From positions 1 through 64,000 of the forward strand of contig CAZGWN010000003.1 in assembly GCA_964528755.1 (NCBI GenBank): a stretch of DNA of 64,000 nucleotides, in the 5' to 3' direction. A program made the position numbers and the translations under genes. The DNA comes from Raineyella sp964528755 (GTDB lineage: Bacteria; Actinomycetota; Actinomycetes; Propionibacteriales; Propionibacteriaceae). Numbering within the stretch: position 1 is the first letter of the stretch; each line of letters starts with the position of its first letter. This document shows positions 40,715-48,973 of the stretch, in pieces. The notes beneath the pieces were generated by a model that had not been told where the DNA came from, did no database searches, and saw nothing but the letters and a program-made list of their open reading frames with translations.

Positions 40715-43477
40715 ATGGTTCCCGACGAAAAGGTCACCGCCTTGTACACAGAGAACATCACGCGTGAGGAGGCCCGCACCCGGGCCGGATTGATTCGCAC
40801 CGAGGCATACCGGGTGCGAATCGACCTGACCGGACGCGACGGCCAGGGGCGCCCGTTGGCCGACCCACAGGGGATGTTCGTCTCGGTTTCCACCATCACC
40901 TTCCACTCGGGGGCCGGCGACACCTGGATCGACCTGCTCGCCGACGCCGTCACCGGTGCCTCGCTCGACGGCACACCGCTGGGGGTCGGCGGCTTCGACG
41001 GGAGTCGGATGCCGCTCACCCTGACCGAGGGCGACCACGAGCTGACGGTGGTCGGGCTGTGCCGCTACTCGCGCACCGGCGAGGGCCTGCACCGGATGGT
41101 CGACCCGGCCGACCAGCGGGTCTACCTCTACACCCAGTTCGAGACGGCCGACGCCCGCCGGATGTACGCCTGCTTCGAACAGCCGGACCTCAAGGCCACC
41201 TACCAGCTCACGGTGATCGCGCCGAGCAACTGGGTCGTCATCTCCAACGCCGCCTCGGTCCAACCACGGGTGCTCGTCCCGGGCGAGCACGGCAGCGGCG
41301 CCGACCGGTGGGGTGTGGCGTACGCCGTCTGGGAGTTCGCACCGACGGTGCGCCTGTCCACGTACGTGACAGCGCTGGTCGCCGGGAACTACCACCGGGT
41401 CTTCGACACCTACACCGGGCCGAACGGGGACATCCCGCTGTCGATCCTGTGCCGCGGGTCGATGGTGGAGGCCCTGGACGCCGACCGGATCTTCGAGACC
41501 ACGAAGAAGGGCTTCGAGGTGTACGAGCGGGCGTTCGACACGCCGTATCCGTTCGGCACCTATGACCAGTCGTTCGTGCCGGAGTTCAACGCCGGCGCGA
41601 TGGAGAATGCCGGCTGCATCACCTTCCGGGACGACCTGCTGTTCCGCTCCCGGGTGACCGCGGCGGCGTACGAGAACCGGGACAACACGATCCTGCACGA
41701 AATGGCCCACATGTGGTTCGGCGATCTCGTCACGATGAGCTGGTGGGACGACCTGTGGCTGAACGAGTCGTTCGCCGAATGGGCCTCCCACTTCGCGATG
41801 TCGGAGTACTACCCGGATCCGCAGCAGCCGTGGGTGAGCTTCTGCAACCAGCGCAAGGGCTGGGCGTACCGGCAGGATCAGCTGCCGACCACCCACCCGA
41901 TCGCCGCCGACATGGTCGACCTGGCAACGGTCGAGTCGAACTTCGACGGGATCACCTATGCGAAGGGCGCCTCGGCGCTGCGCCAACTGGTCGCCTACGT
42001 CGGGCGGGATCATTTCCTGGCCGGGGTGCGGCGCTACTTCGCCGACCACGCGTACGCCAACACGACGCTGGCCGACCTCTTCGGTGCGCTGGAGGTCGAG
42101 TCCGGGCGTGATCTGTCCGACTGGGCGGCTCAGTGGCTGCAGGTGCCCGGGGTGAGCACGCTGCTGGCCGACTTCACCACCGATCCGCAGGGTCGCTTCG
42201 AGACCTTCTCGATCGCCCAGTACGTGCCCCAGGCGTTCCCGGTGCACCGGACCCACCGGATGGCGATCGGGCTCTACGACCCCACCGCGACCGGCGCGAT
42301 CACCCGCACCGACCGGGTGGAGCTGGACGTCTCCGGGCAGGTCACCGAGGTGCCCGAGCTGATCGGCCGGCCGCGTCCCGACCTGCTGCTGCTCAACGAC
42401 GACGACCTGACCTACGCCAAGGTGCGCCTCGACGCCGAGTCGTTGCGGACCGTGGTGGAGCATCTGGCCGACATCGACTCCGCGCTGGCCCGGGCGGTGT
42501 GCTGGGCGTCGGCGTGGGACATGACTCGCGATGGGGAGATGCTGGCCGACGACTACGCCTCGCTGGTGCTGGCCTCGGTGGGCCGGGAGTCCGACCCGAC
42601 CGCCGTCCAGCGCACGCTCGGGCAGGCTGCGACGGCGATCATCCACTACGCCCCGGCGGAGGCCCGTGCCGACCTGCGACACCGGATGGAGCAGGGGCTG
42701 GCCCGGCTCATCGCCGCGGCCGAGCCGGGCTCGGATCACCAGCTCATCTTCGCTCGCGCGCTCGCGGCGAATGCGTCGGGCCCGGCGGCCGCCGAGGTCG
42801 TCCGCGCCTGGCTCGCCGGCGAGGAGGAGGTGCCCGGGCTCACCCTGGATGCCGACCTGCGCTGGCAGCTGCTGACCAACCTGTCCCGGCTCGGGGTCGC
42901 TGACGAGGCGGCCGTGGCGGCCGAACTCGACCGCGACTCCACCCTCACCGGGCAACAGAAGGCAGCCGCCGCCCGCGCGGCCCGACCCGACCCGGCGGCC
43001 AAGGCGGAGGCCTGGCGGCTGGCAACGGCGGCGACCGATGTCCCCAACGAGACCCAGCGCGCCATCTGCTATGCGTTCTGGCAGCCCGGGCAGGAAGAGG
43101 TCCTGGCTCCGTGGGCGGGTCACTTCCTCGAGGTGATCGACGCGATGGCCGCCGGCCGCGACGGCTGGGACCGCAAGGGCATCGCGCTGCGGGAGAACGT
43201 GCTGCGAGGCCTGTTCCCCTCGCTGGTCGCCGACGAGGCGTTCCTGGCCGGACTGGACGCCTTCGTCGCCGGACACGACCTGCCGGCGCCGATCGCCCGT
43301 TCGTTGGCGGAGAACCGCGACGATGCGCTGCGCGCCCTGCACGCCCAGCGGGTGGCCCGGCAGCTCCTCGCCGAACGCTCGCAGCCGACGCCGGCCGCAC
43401 CGGCTCCCACGGAGGCGGAAGACACCGCAACCACGCCGGTTTCCGCGGCCGACCCCGAGGGACCGGTCGAGGGCTGA
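40715..43477 (+). CDS. pepN: Aminopeptidase N (M1 family zinc metallopeptidase)
   Basis: A 920-residue cytosolic enzyme that removes N-terminal residues from peptides. GAMEN, the substrate N-terminus binding motif, is near residue 294; the zinc site HEMAHMWFGD lies near 328-337, with the third ligand Glu in LWLNESFAEW about 19 residues after the second His. The catalytic domain is followed by the C-terminal ERAP1-like helical domain and a 35-residue Ala/Pro/Glu-rich tail. ATG 40715 was used; a TTG 27 bp later (LYTENITREEA) is closer to many homologues. Next gene starts immediately after its stop. Confidence 0.95.
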   Translation: MVPDEKVTALYTENITREEARTRAGLIRTEAYRVRIDLTGRDGQGRPLADPQGMFVSVSTITFHSGAGDTWIDLLADAVTGASLDGTPLGVGGFDGSRMPLTLTEGDHELTVVGLCRYSRTGEGLHRMVDPADQRVYLYTQFETADARRMYACFEQPDLKATYQLTVIAPSNWVVISNAASVQPRVLVPGEHGSGADRWGVAYAVWEFAPTVRLSTYVTALVAGNYHRVFDTYTGPNGDIPLSILCRGSMVEALDADRIFETTKKGFEVYERAFDTPYPFGTYDQSFVPEFNAGAMENAGCITFRDDLLFRSRVTAAAYENRDNTILHEMAHMWFGDLVTMSWWDDLWLNESFAEWASHFAMSEYYPDPQQPWVSFCNQRKGWAYRQDQLPTTHPIAADMVDLATVESNFDGITYAKGASALRQLVAYVGRDHFLAGVRRYFADHAYANTTLADLFGALEVESGRDLSDWAAQWLQVPGVSTLLADFTTDPQGRFETFSIAQYVPQAFPVHRTHRMAIGLYDPTATGAITRTDRVELDVSGQVTEVPELIGRPRPDLLLLNDDDLTYAKVRLDAESLRTVVEHLADIDSALARAVCWASAWDMTRDGEMLADDYASLVLASVGRESDPTAVQRTLGQAATAIIHYAPAEARADLRHRMEQGLARLIAAAEPGSDHQLIFARALAANASGPAAAEVVRAWLAGEEEVPGLTLDADLRWQLLTNLSRLGVADEAAVAAELDRDSTLTGQQKAAAARAARPDPAAKAEAWRLATAATDVPNETQRAICYAFWQPGQEEVLAPWAGHFLEVIDAMAAGRDGWDRKGIALRENVLRGLFPSLVADEAFLAGLDAFVAGHDLPAPIARSLAENRDDALRALHAQRVARQLLAERSQPTPAAPAPTEAEDTATTPVSAADPEGPVEG

Positions 43478-44659
43478 GTGGTGACCACGGTCGGGGACCT
43501 CGTCGACCTGCTGGAGCGCTGGTATCCGCTGTCGGGCGCCGAGTCGTGGGACCGGGTCGGGCTGGTCGTCGGCGACCGCGCCCGGCCCGTACGGCGGGTC
43601 CTGTGCACCGTCGACGTCACCCTGGACGTCGTCGACGAGGGGATCCGCACCGGGGCCGACCTGATCGTCGCCCACCACCCGCTGCTGCTGCGCGGGGTGC
43701 ACGCGGTCCGCGCCGACGAGCCCAAGGGCGCCGTGGTCCTGCGCCTCGCCGAGCGCCGGATCGCCCTGTGGTGCGGCCACACCAATGCCGACAGTGCGAT
43801 CGCGGGCGTCGCCGAGGCCCTCGCCGACCGGCTCGGCCTGACCGCCACCCGTCCGATGGAGGAGCGCACCGCGTCCCCGGGACTCGACACGCTGGTGACC
43901 TTCGTCCCGCCCGACCATCTGGACCGGCTGGTGGACGCCCTCGCGTCGGCCGGTGCCGGCCGGGTCGGTCGGTACGACTCGTGTCACTTCGTCGCGCCGG
44001 GTACCGGAGCCTTCCGCCCACTGCCGGGTGCCGACCCGTACGTCGGCGAGGTCGGGGCGCTGGAGCACGTCGCCGAGCTGCGGCTCGAGATGGTGCTGCC
44101 CCGTTCCGCCCGCGGGCGGGTCGTCGAGGCGTTGCTCGCCGCGCACCCGTACGAGACGCCGGCCTGGCACCTGGTGGAGACCGTCTCCGCGCCCGCCGAT
44201 GTCGGCCTCGGCCGGGTCGGTACGTTGCCGGAACCGACGACACTGGCCGCGTTCGGCAGCCGCGTCGCCGCGGCTGTCCCGCCGACGGCCGGCGGTGTCC
44301 GGATCGGCGGCGACCCGGGACGGGCCGTACGCACCGTCGCGGTGTTGCCCGGTGCGGGCGACTCCCTGCTCGACCGGGCGCGCGCACTGGGGGTGGACTG
44401 CTACGTCACCTCGGACCTGCGGCACCACCCGGCCGAGGAGTTCCTGGAGTGGGGCCGACTCGACCCCACCGCGCCGGCGCTCGTCGACGTCGCCCACTGG
44501 GCGGCCGAATGGCCCTGGCTGGAGGTGGTGGCGGCGCGACTCCGTGCGGACACCGACCTGCCCACCGACGTCAGCCGCCTCGACACCAGCCCGTGGTCGC
44601 TGTGTCTGGGCGCCCGGGGCGGGGTCAGCGATCCGCCGTCGGGCGCAGGTGCCGACTGA
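43478..44659 (+). CDS. Nif3-like dinuclear metal centre protein (GTP cyclohydrolase I type 2 homologue)
   Basis: A 393-residue member of the Nif3/YqfO family, which forms hexameric toroids with a dinuclear metal site. Metal ligands are visible in LIVAHHPLLLRG, HTNADSAIAGV and the C-terminal CYVTSDLRHHPAEEFLEWG. A YqfO-type insert (about 155-250) with HPYETPAWHLVETV sits in the middle. Cellular role is not settled. It starts GTG directly after the pepN stop, so the two are coupled, and its end overlaps the convergent DUF5130 gene by 35 bp. Confidence 0.9.
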   Translation: MVTTVGDLVDLLERWYPLSGAESWDRVGLVVGDRARPVRRVLCTVDVTLDVVDEGIRTGADLIVAHHPLLLRGVHAVRADEPKGAVVLRLAERRIALWCGHTNADSAIAGVAEALADRLGLTATRPMEERTASPGLDTLVTFVPPDHLDRLVDALASAGAGRVGRYDSCHFVAPGTGAFRPLPGADPYVGEVGALEHVAELRLEMVLPRSARGRVVEALLAAHPYETPAWHLVETVSAPADVGLGRVGTLPEPTTLAAFGSRVAAAVPPTAGGVRIGGDPGRAVRTVAVLPGAGDSLLDRARALGVDCYVTSDLRHHPAEEFLEWGRLDPTAPALVDVAHWAAEWPWLEVVAARLRADTDLPTDVSRLDTSPWSLCLGARGGVSDPPSGAGAD

Positions 44660-45089
44660 CCTGCCCGCGGGCCGCCTCACCCATCTGGGTGATCCCGGTG
44701 ACCAGGCCGGCCGAGAGATCCCCGTTCGCCGCCGACGCCGCGATGCTCACCGCGGCGAGGCGGCACTCGGAGTCGGTGAGGGTCCGCGTCACCTCCGTGC
44801 CGGTGACGATCTCGACCTGGCGGCGCGCCGGGTCGACGTGCACGAGCACCGTCCGGTCGCGGTTCTTCAGTGTGGCATGCCGATCCTCGGCGCGGGCCCG
44901 GACCGGCCGGGACGTGTCCGAGGAGATCCACACCACGAAGTCGAAGCCGCAGTCGTCCCGGGCCCGCTTGCAGGCCCATTCGATGCTGCGGACCTGGGCC
45001 GGCCCGATGCCGTGGTGGGCCACGAGCGGGCCGGCCCCCGACCCACCGGTGAAGGCCCGTTGCACATCTGCGGCGTCCGGGCTCACCAT
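44625..45089 (-). CDS. DUF5130 family protein
   Basis: A 154-residue protein matching the DUF5130 (TPM-like) group common in actinobacteria: AQVRSIEWACKRARDDCGFD and VVWISSDTS are followed by TLKNRDRTVLVHVDPARRQV and EIVTGTEVTRTLTDSECRLA. No signal peptide or membrane helix. Function unknown. Its ATG overlaps the stop of the membrane-protein gene upstream by 7 bp, so the pair form a small operon. Confidence 0.75.
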   Translation of the reverse strand: MVSPDAADVQRAFTGGSGAGPLVAHHGIGPAQVRSIEWACKRARDDCGFDFVVWISSDTSRPVRARAEDRHATLKNRDRTVLVHVDPARRQVEIVTGTEVTRTLTDSECRLAAVSIAASAANGDLSAGLVTGITQMGEAARGQVSRHLRPTADR

Positions 45090-45424
45090 CGCGCGCTCGC
45101 CCCACCGGTCGGGGCGGCAGCCGACCCGTCCTGGGTCGGCCCGGCGGTCTGCTCCCCGCCGGCCGTCACCGCGGGGGTCGGGGACCCCTCACCGTCGGTC
45201 ACCACGACCGGCTCCGTCGGTGGGTGCAGCGATGCGTCCTCCTTGCCCATCGCGCGTACCAGGCCGATGAGGGCGACGACGAACGCCACCGCCGCCGGGA
45301 TGAAGAGGATCCAGACCAGTTCGTGGACCAGCGGCACGTCGGGCGCAGCAGGCCAGCCGGGCAGGTTGTCCAGTGGCACCAGACCCGCCACCAAGGGCGC
45401 GAACACGCTCACATACTCAGTCAC
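45083..45424 (-). CDS. Small membrane protein, function unknown
   Basis: A 113-residue protein. One strong hydrophobic helix (about residues 36-58, LVWILFIPAAVAFVVALIGL) follows a mildly hydrophobic N-terminus; the rest is a Pro/Thr/Gly-rich acidic tail that probably lies in solution. It starts GTG 45424, 7 nt after TACCGT, a leaderless-type spacing, and divergent from pyrR by 112 bp. It is coupled to the DUF5130 gene. I recognise no family. Confidence 0.7.
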   Translation of the reverse strand: MTEYVSVFAPLVAGLVPLDNLPGWPAAPDVPLVHELVWILFIPAAVAFVVALIGLVRAMGKEDASLHPPTEPVVVTDGEGSPTPAVTAGGEQTAGPTQDGSAAAPTGGASARW

Positions 45425-45536
45425 GTAACCTACGGTAGTGCAGCCGGGGCCGCTCCGCCCGGGTCGACGGCAGCATCTCCGGCCATGTGAGGGGTATCCC
45501 GGGGCACCGACCCAGGCACGTCGAGGAAGGATACCA

Positions 45537-46139
45537 GTGGCAGACGAGAAGCGGGCAGTTGTGCCCCCGGGACCCACGGGGACGACGATCTCCGGGTCCG
45601 CGACCCGGGTGGTCATGGACGCCGAGGAGATCTCCCGCGCGGTGGTCCGGATGGCCCACCAGGTCCTGGAGGACAACCACGGCGCCACCCACCTGACAGT
45701 CGTCGGCATCCCCACCCGCGGAATCCCGCTGGCCCGCCGGCTCGCGCACGCCATGGAGGACATCGAGAACCGACCGGTGCCGCTCGGCGAACTCGACGTC
45801 ACCTTCTACCGGGACGATCTGCGCCGCCAGCCGACCCGGCCGGTGGGTCCCACCCGGATGCCCGGCCCCATCGACGATGTCGTCGTGGTGCTCGTCGACG
45901 ACGTCCTCTACTCGGGACGTACGGTGTCCGCCGCGCTGGAGGCGCTGAAGGACATCGGCCGTCCCCGGGCGGTCCGCCTCGCCGTCCTTGTCGACCGCGG
46001 TCACCGCGAACTGCCGATCCGGGCCGACGTCGTCGGGCGGGAGCTGCCGACCGCCGCCGACGAGCGGGTCCGGGTGCATCTGGCCGAGATCGACGGCACC
46101 AGCGAGGTCATCATCCAGCGCATGTCCGAGGAAGCATGA
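45537..46139 (+). CDS. pyrR: Bifunctional pyr operon regulator / uracil phosphoribosyltransferase
   Basis: A 200-residue PRTase-fold protein. The PRPP loop is DDVLYSGRTV at residues 121-130, and VVGIPTRGIPLARRLA forms the N-terminal PRTase part. PyrR senses UMP and represses pyrimidine genes through mRNA binding; it may also make UMP from uracil. It starts GTG 45537 with GGAAGG upstream. There is no antiterminator/terminator pair in the 112-bp leader that I can see, so any control would be translational, as proposed in mycobacteria. It overlaps pyrB by 4 bp. Confidence 0.95.
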   Translation: MADEKRAVVPPGPTGTTISGSATRVVMDAEEISRAVVRMAHQVLEDNHGATHLTVVGIPTRGIPLARRLAHAMEDIENRPVPLGELDVTFYRDDLRRQPTRPVGPTRMPGPIDDVVVVLVDDVLYSGRTVSAALEALKDIGRPRAVRLAVLVDRGHRELPIRADVVGRELPTAADERVRVHLAEIDGTSEVIIQRMSEEA

Positions 46140-47125
46140 TGCGTCACCTGCTGTCCACCGGTGAGTTGAGCCGCGAGGATGCGCTGTCGATCCTCGACCT
46201 CGCCGAGGAGATGAGCATGATCCGCGAGCGGGAGATCAAGAAGCTGCCTGTGCTGCGCGGACGCACGGTGGTCAACCTGTTCTTCGAGGACTCCACCCGG
46301 ACCCGATCCTCCTTCGAACTTGCCGGGAAGTGGCTGTCCGCCGACGTCATCAACGTGTCGGCAAAGGGCTCGTCGGTGTCGAAGGGGGAGACGCTGCGCG
46401 ACACGGTGCGCACCCTGAGCGCGATGGGCGTCGACGCGCTGGTGATCCGCCACCCGGCCTCCGGTGCGCCGATGCAGGCCGCCCGGTGGACCACAGCGCG
46501 GGTGGTCAACGCCGGGGACGGCACCCACGCCCATCCCACCCAGGCGCTGCTCGACGCGTTCACCATGCGCCGCCACGTCCGCGCCGTCACCGGCGACCCG
46601 GAGGCCGACTGGCAGGGCCGCACCGTCGTCATCGTCGGCGACATCAGCCACTCCCGGGTGGCCCGCTCCGACGTACGGCTGCTGCCCAGGCTCGGCGCCC
46701 GGGTCATCCTCGTCGCCCCGCCGACCCTGATGCCGCCCGGCGTCGACGACTGGCCGGTGGAGACCTCGTGGGACCTCGACGCGGTCCTGCCCGAGGCCGA
46801 CGTGGTGATGATGCTGCGGGTGCAGCGCGAGCGGATGCACGGTGCCTACTTCCCCACCCCGCGCGAATACACCGTCGGGTGGGGCCTCACCCGGGAGCGG
46901 CTGGCCGCACTGCGGCCGGGCACGGCGATCTTCCACCCCGGACCGATGAACCGCGGGCTGGAGATCTCCGCCGACGCCGCCGACGCGGCGTCCTCCCGGG
47001 TGCTCGACCAGGTCGCGGCCGGCGTCGCGGTGCGGATGAGTGTCCTCTACCACCTGTTGGCCGGCGATCCGGGCACCCGCCCGGCGGATCTGCGGCCCAC
47101 CGACCCGAAAGGACAGCTCGCATGA
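46136..47125 (+). CDS. pyrB: Aspartate carbamoyltransferase catalytic subunit
   Basis: A 329-residue enzyme for the committed step of pyrimidine synthesis, joining carbamoyl phosphate and aspartate. The carbamoyl-phosphate loop STRTR is at residues 53-57 (FEDSTRTRSSFE); AKGSSVSKGETLRDT, HAHPTQALLDAFTM and HPGPMNRGLEI are present. No pyrI follows, as in most actinobacteria. Start ATG 46136 overlaps the pyrR stop; the next ATG codon is also possible. It overlaps pyrC by 4 bp. Confidence 0.97.
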   Translation: MMRHLLSTGELSREDALSILDLAEEMSMIREREIKKLPVLRGRTVVNLFFEDSTRTRSSFELAGKWLSADVINVSAKGSSVSKGETLRDTVRTLSAMGVDALVIRHPASGAPMQAARWTTARVVNAGDGTHAHPTQALLDAFTMRRHVRAVTGDPEADWQGRTVVIVGDISHSRVARSDVRLLPRLGARVILVAPPTLMPPGVDDWPVETSWDLDAVLPEADVVMMLRVQRERMHGAYFPTPREYTVGWGLTRERLAALRPGTAIFHPGPMNRGLEISADAADAASSRVLDQVAAGVAVRMSVLYHLLAGDPGTRPADLRPTDPKGQLA

Positions 47126-48423
47126 CCGTCACCCCGCTGGGCGCGTCCGTCCCCGCCCGTCTGTTGATCACCGGCGTGGCGCGGCCCGACGGCAGCGTCG
47201 GGGACGTGTACGTCGACGGGCCGGTCCTGGCCGACCCGGCCGGCGCCCCGGCCGATGTGGACCGCGTCGACGGCACCGGGCTGGTCGTCCTGCCCGGGCT
47301 CGTGGACCCGCACGTGCACCTGCGCCAGCCCGGCCGGGAGGACGCGGAGACGATCCGCACCGGCACCGCCGCGGCGGCCCGCGGCGGATTCACCGCCGTA
47401 CAGGCGATGGCCAACACCACCCCGGTCACCGACACCGCCGAGATCGCCGCCGAGGTGGTCCGGATCGCGGCGGCCGAGGGTGCCTGTCGGGTGATCCCGT
47501 GCGGCGCCGTGACCAAGGGCCTGGCCGGCGAACAGCTCGCCGAGCTCGGGCTGATCCACCGCGCCACCGGCACCCGATGTTTCTCCGACGACGGGGCGTG
47601 CGTGGCCGATCCCCAGGTGATGCGCCGGGCACTGGAGTACGTCCGCCCCTTCGACGGAGTGATCGCCCAGCACGCCCAGGATCCTTCGTTGGCCGGGCCG
47701 GACGCCTGCTGCCACGAGGGCGACCTGTCCGGCCGGCTCGGGCTGGGCGGCTGGCCGATCGCCGCCGAATCCTCGGTGGTCGCCCGCGACGTCGAACTCG
47801 CTGCCCTGACCGGCTCCCGCTACCACGTCTGCCACGTGTCGGCGGCCGACACCCTCGACGTCATCCGCGCCGCCAAGGCCCGTGGCGTACGGGTCAGCGC
47901 CGAGGTCACCCCGCACCACCTGCTGCTGACCACCGACCTGCTGACGGGCTACGACACGACCTACAAGGTCAACCCGCCGCTGCGCCCCGCCGAACACCTC
48001 GAGGCACTGCGGAGGGCGCTGGCCGACGGCACGATCGACATGGTCGGCACCGACCACGCCCCGCACGCCGCGCAGGACAAGGACCATCCCTTCGTCGACG
48101 CCCGGCCCGGGATGACCGGGCTGGAGCAGGCGTTGGCCGTCGTGATCGAGACCATGGTGGCCCCCGGGCTGCTCGACTGGGCCGGGGTGGCCGACCGGAT
48201 GTCGTACGCCCCCGCGGCCCTGTTGGGCCTGGACGACCAGGGCCGCCCGGTGGCCCCTGGCGAACCGGCGAATCTCGTCCTGGTCGACCCTCGGGCCCGG
48301 CGGGTCGTCGACCCGGCCGACACCGCTTCCCTGGCGCGCAACAATCCGTATGCGGGCCGGGACCTGCCCGACCCGGTCAGGCTGACCGTCTGCGGCGGCC
48401 ACGTGACCTACCGTCGGGGCTGA
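47122..48423 (+). CDS. pyrC: Dihydroorotase
   Basis: A 433-residue amidohydrolase that closes carbamoyl-aspartate to dihydroorotate. Metal ligands H64 and H66 lie in DPHVHLRQPG; later ligands are in QHAQD, CHVSAADTLD and the catalytic D near 311 in GTDHAPH. Type I (zinc) dihydroorotase. ATG 47122 overlaps the pyrB stop. Unlike many actinobacteria, carA/carB do not follow; instead a globin gene begins 12 bp after the stop. Confidence 0.96.
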   Translation: MTVTPLGASVPARLLITGVARPDGSVGDVYVDGPVLADPAGAPADVDRVDGTGLVVLPGLVDPHVHLRQPGREDAETIRTGTAAAARGGFTAVQAMANTTPVTDTAEIAAEVVRIAAAEGACRVIPCGAVTKGLAGEQLAELGLIHRATGTRCFSDDGACVADPQVMRRALEYVRPFDGVIAQHAQDPSLAGPDACCHEGDLSGRLGLGGWPIAAESSVVARDVELAALTGSRYHVCHVSAADTLDVIRAAKARGVRVSAEVTPHHLLLTTDLLTGYDTTYKVNPPLRPAEHLEALRRALADGTIDMVGTDHAPHAAQDKDHPFVDARPGMTGLEQALAVVIETMVAPGLLDWAGVADRMSYAPAALLGLDDQGRPVAPGEPANLVLVDPRARRVVDPADTASLARNNPYAGRDLPDPVRLTVCGGHVTYRRG

Positions 48424-48435
48424 GTGGAGGATGCC

Positions 48436-48945
48436 ATGTCGATTCCGCTGAACCCCCGGGGCCCGCTGAACCCCCAGGGCCCGCTGAACCCCCAGGGCCC
48501 ACCGAATCCCCAGGGCCCGACCGGGCCCGCCGGGCAACCGTCCGCGTACGACCGGATGGGCGGCCACGAGATGTTCGCCGCCCTCATCCACCGGTTCTAC
48601 GAGAATGTCGCCCGCACCCCCGAGTTGCGTGCCCTCTATCCCGAGGCCGACCTCGGCCCCGCCGAGGAGCGGCTGCGGATGTTCTTCGAGCAGTACTGGG
48701 GCGGCCCGGGTGAGTACTCGGCCCGCCGCGGCCACCCGCGGTTGCGGATGCGCCACGCGGGCTTCCGGGTCACCCCGGCCCAGCGGGATCGCTGGCTGGA
48801 CTGCATGCGCGAGGCCATCGGCACCGTCGACCTCGATGACGAGATGCGCGAGGTGCTGTGGACCTACTGCGTGCGGGCCGCGGATTCGATGGTGAACTCC
48901 CTGGACGCGGCGACCGACCCCGCGGACCGACGCGGGTTGCTGTGA
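48436..48945 (+). CDS. glbO: Group II truncated haemoglobin with Pro-rich N-terminal extension
   Basis: A 169-residue protein. From about residue 38 it is a 2-on-2 globin: YDRMGGHEMFAALIHRFYEN with the B10-region Tyr, LYPEADLGPAEERLRMFFEQ, and GHPRLRMRHAGFRVTPAQRD with the proximal His. Such proteins bind O2/NO. The first ~35 residues are an added low-complexity segment of PLNPQG-type repeats encoded by an 18-bp tandem repeat; globins of this group usually lack it. ATG 48436 has a GGAGG site six bases upstream; GTG 48424 is an alternative. Coupled to the pyr genes. Confidence 0.9.
   Translation: MSIPLNPRGPLNPQGPLNPQGPPNPQGPTGPAGQPSAYDRMGGHEMFAALIHRFYENVARTPELRALYPEADLGPAEERLRMFFEQYWGGPGEYSARRGHPRLRMRHAGFRVTPAQRDRWLDCMREAIGTVDLDDEMREVLWTYCVRAADSMVNSLDAATDPADRRGLL
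48445..48516 (+). repeat. Four 18-bp tandem repeats in the 5' end of the globin gene
   Basis: Units CCGCTGAACCCCC(A/G)GGGC start at 48445, 48463, 48481 and 48499; copies 2 and 3 are identical, copies 1 and 4 differ by one and three bases. Each encodes PLNP(Q/R)G or a close variant, like a short collagen- or PPII-type stretch. In-frame gain or loss would change the length of the N-terminus without breaking the gene. Confidence 0.95.
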
Positions 48946-48966
48946 GGCTCCACGCCCGCCTAGAGT
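48937..48966 (+). promoter_or_regulatory. Candidate promoter for leaderless GH13 gene
   Basis: TTGCTG (48937-48942) and TAGAGT (48961-48966) with an 18-bp spacer. The GTG start of the glucosidase gene follows 7 bp later, with no ribosome binding site, so transcription would begin on the start codon. Confidence 0.55.
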
Positions 48967-48973
48967 CGGATGT

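Noticed and set aside
40643..44680. A 1345-residue minus-strand open frame opposite pepN and the Nif3-family gene
   Set aside because: It is a shadow of the GC-rich coding strand: rich in R, G, Q, H, without domains, and opposite two unmistakable genes.
45425..45536. PyrR-type transcription attenuator before pyrR
   Set aside because: No convincing antiterminator/terminator pair with a T-run; control, if any, would be translational.
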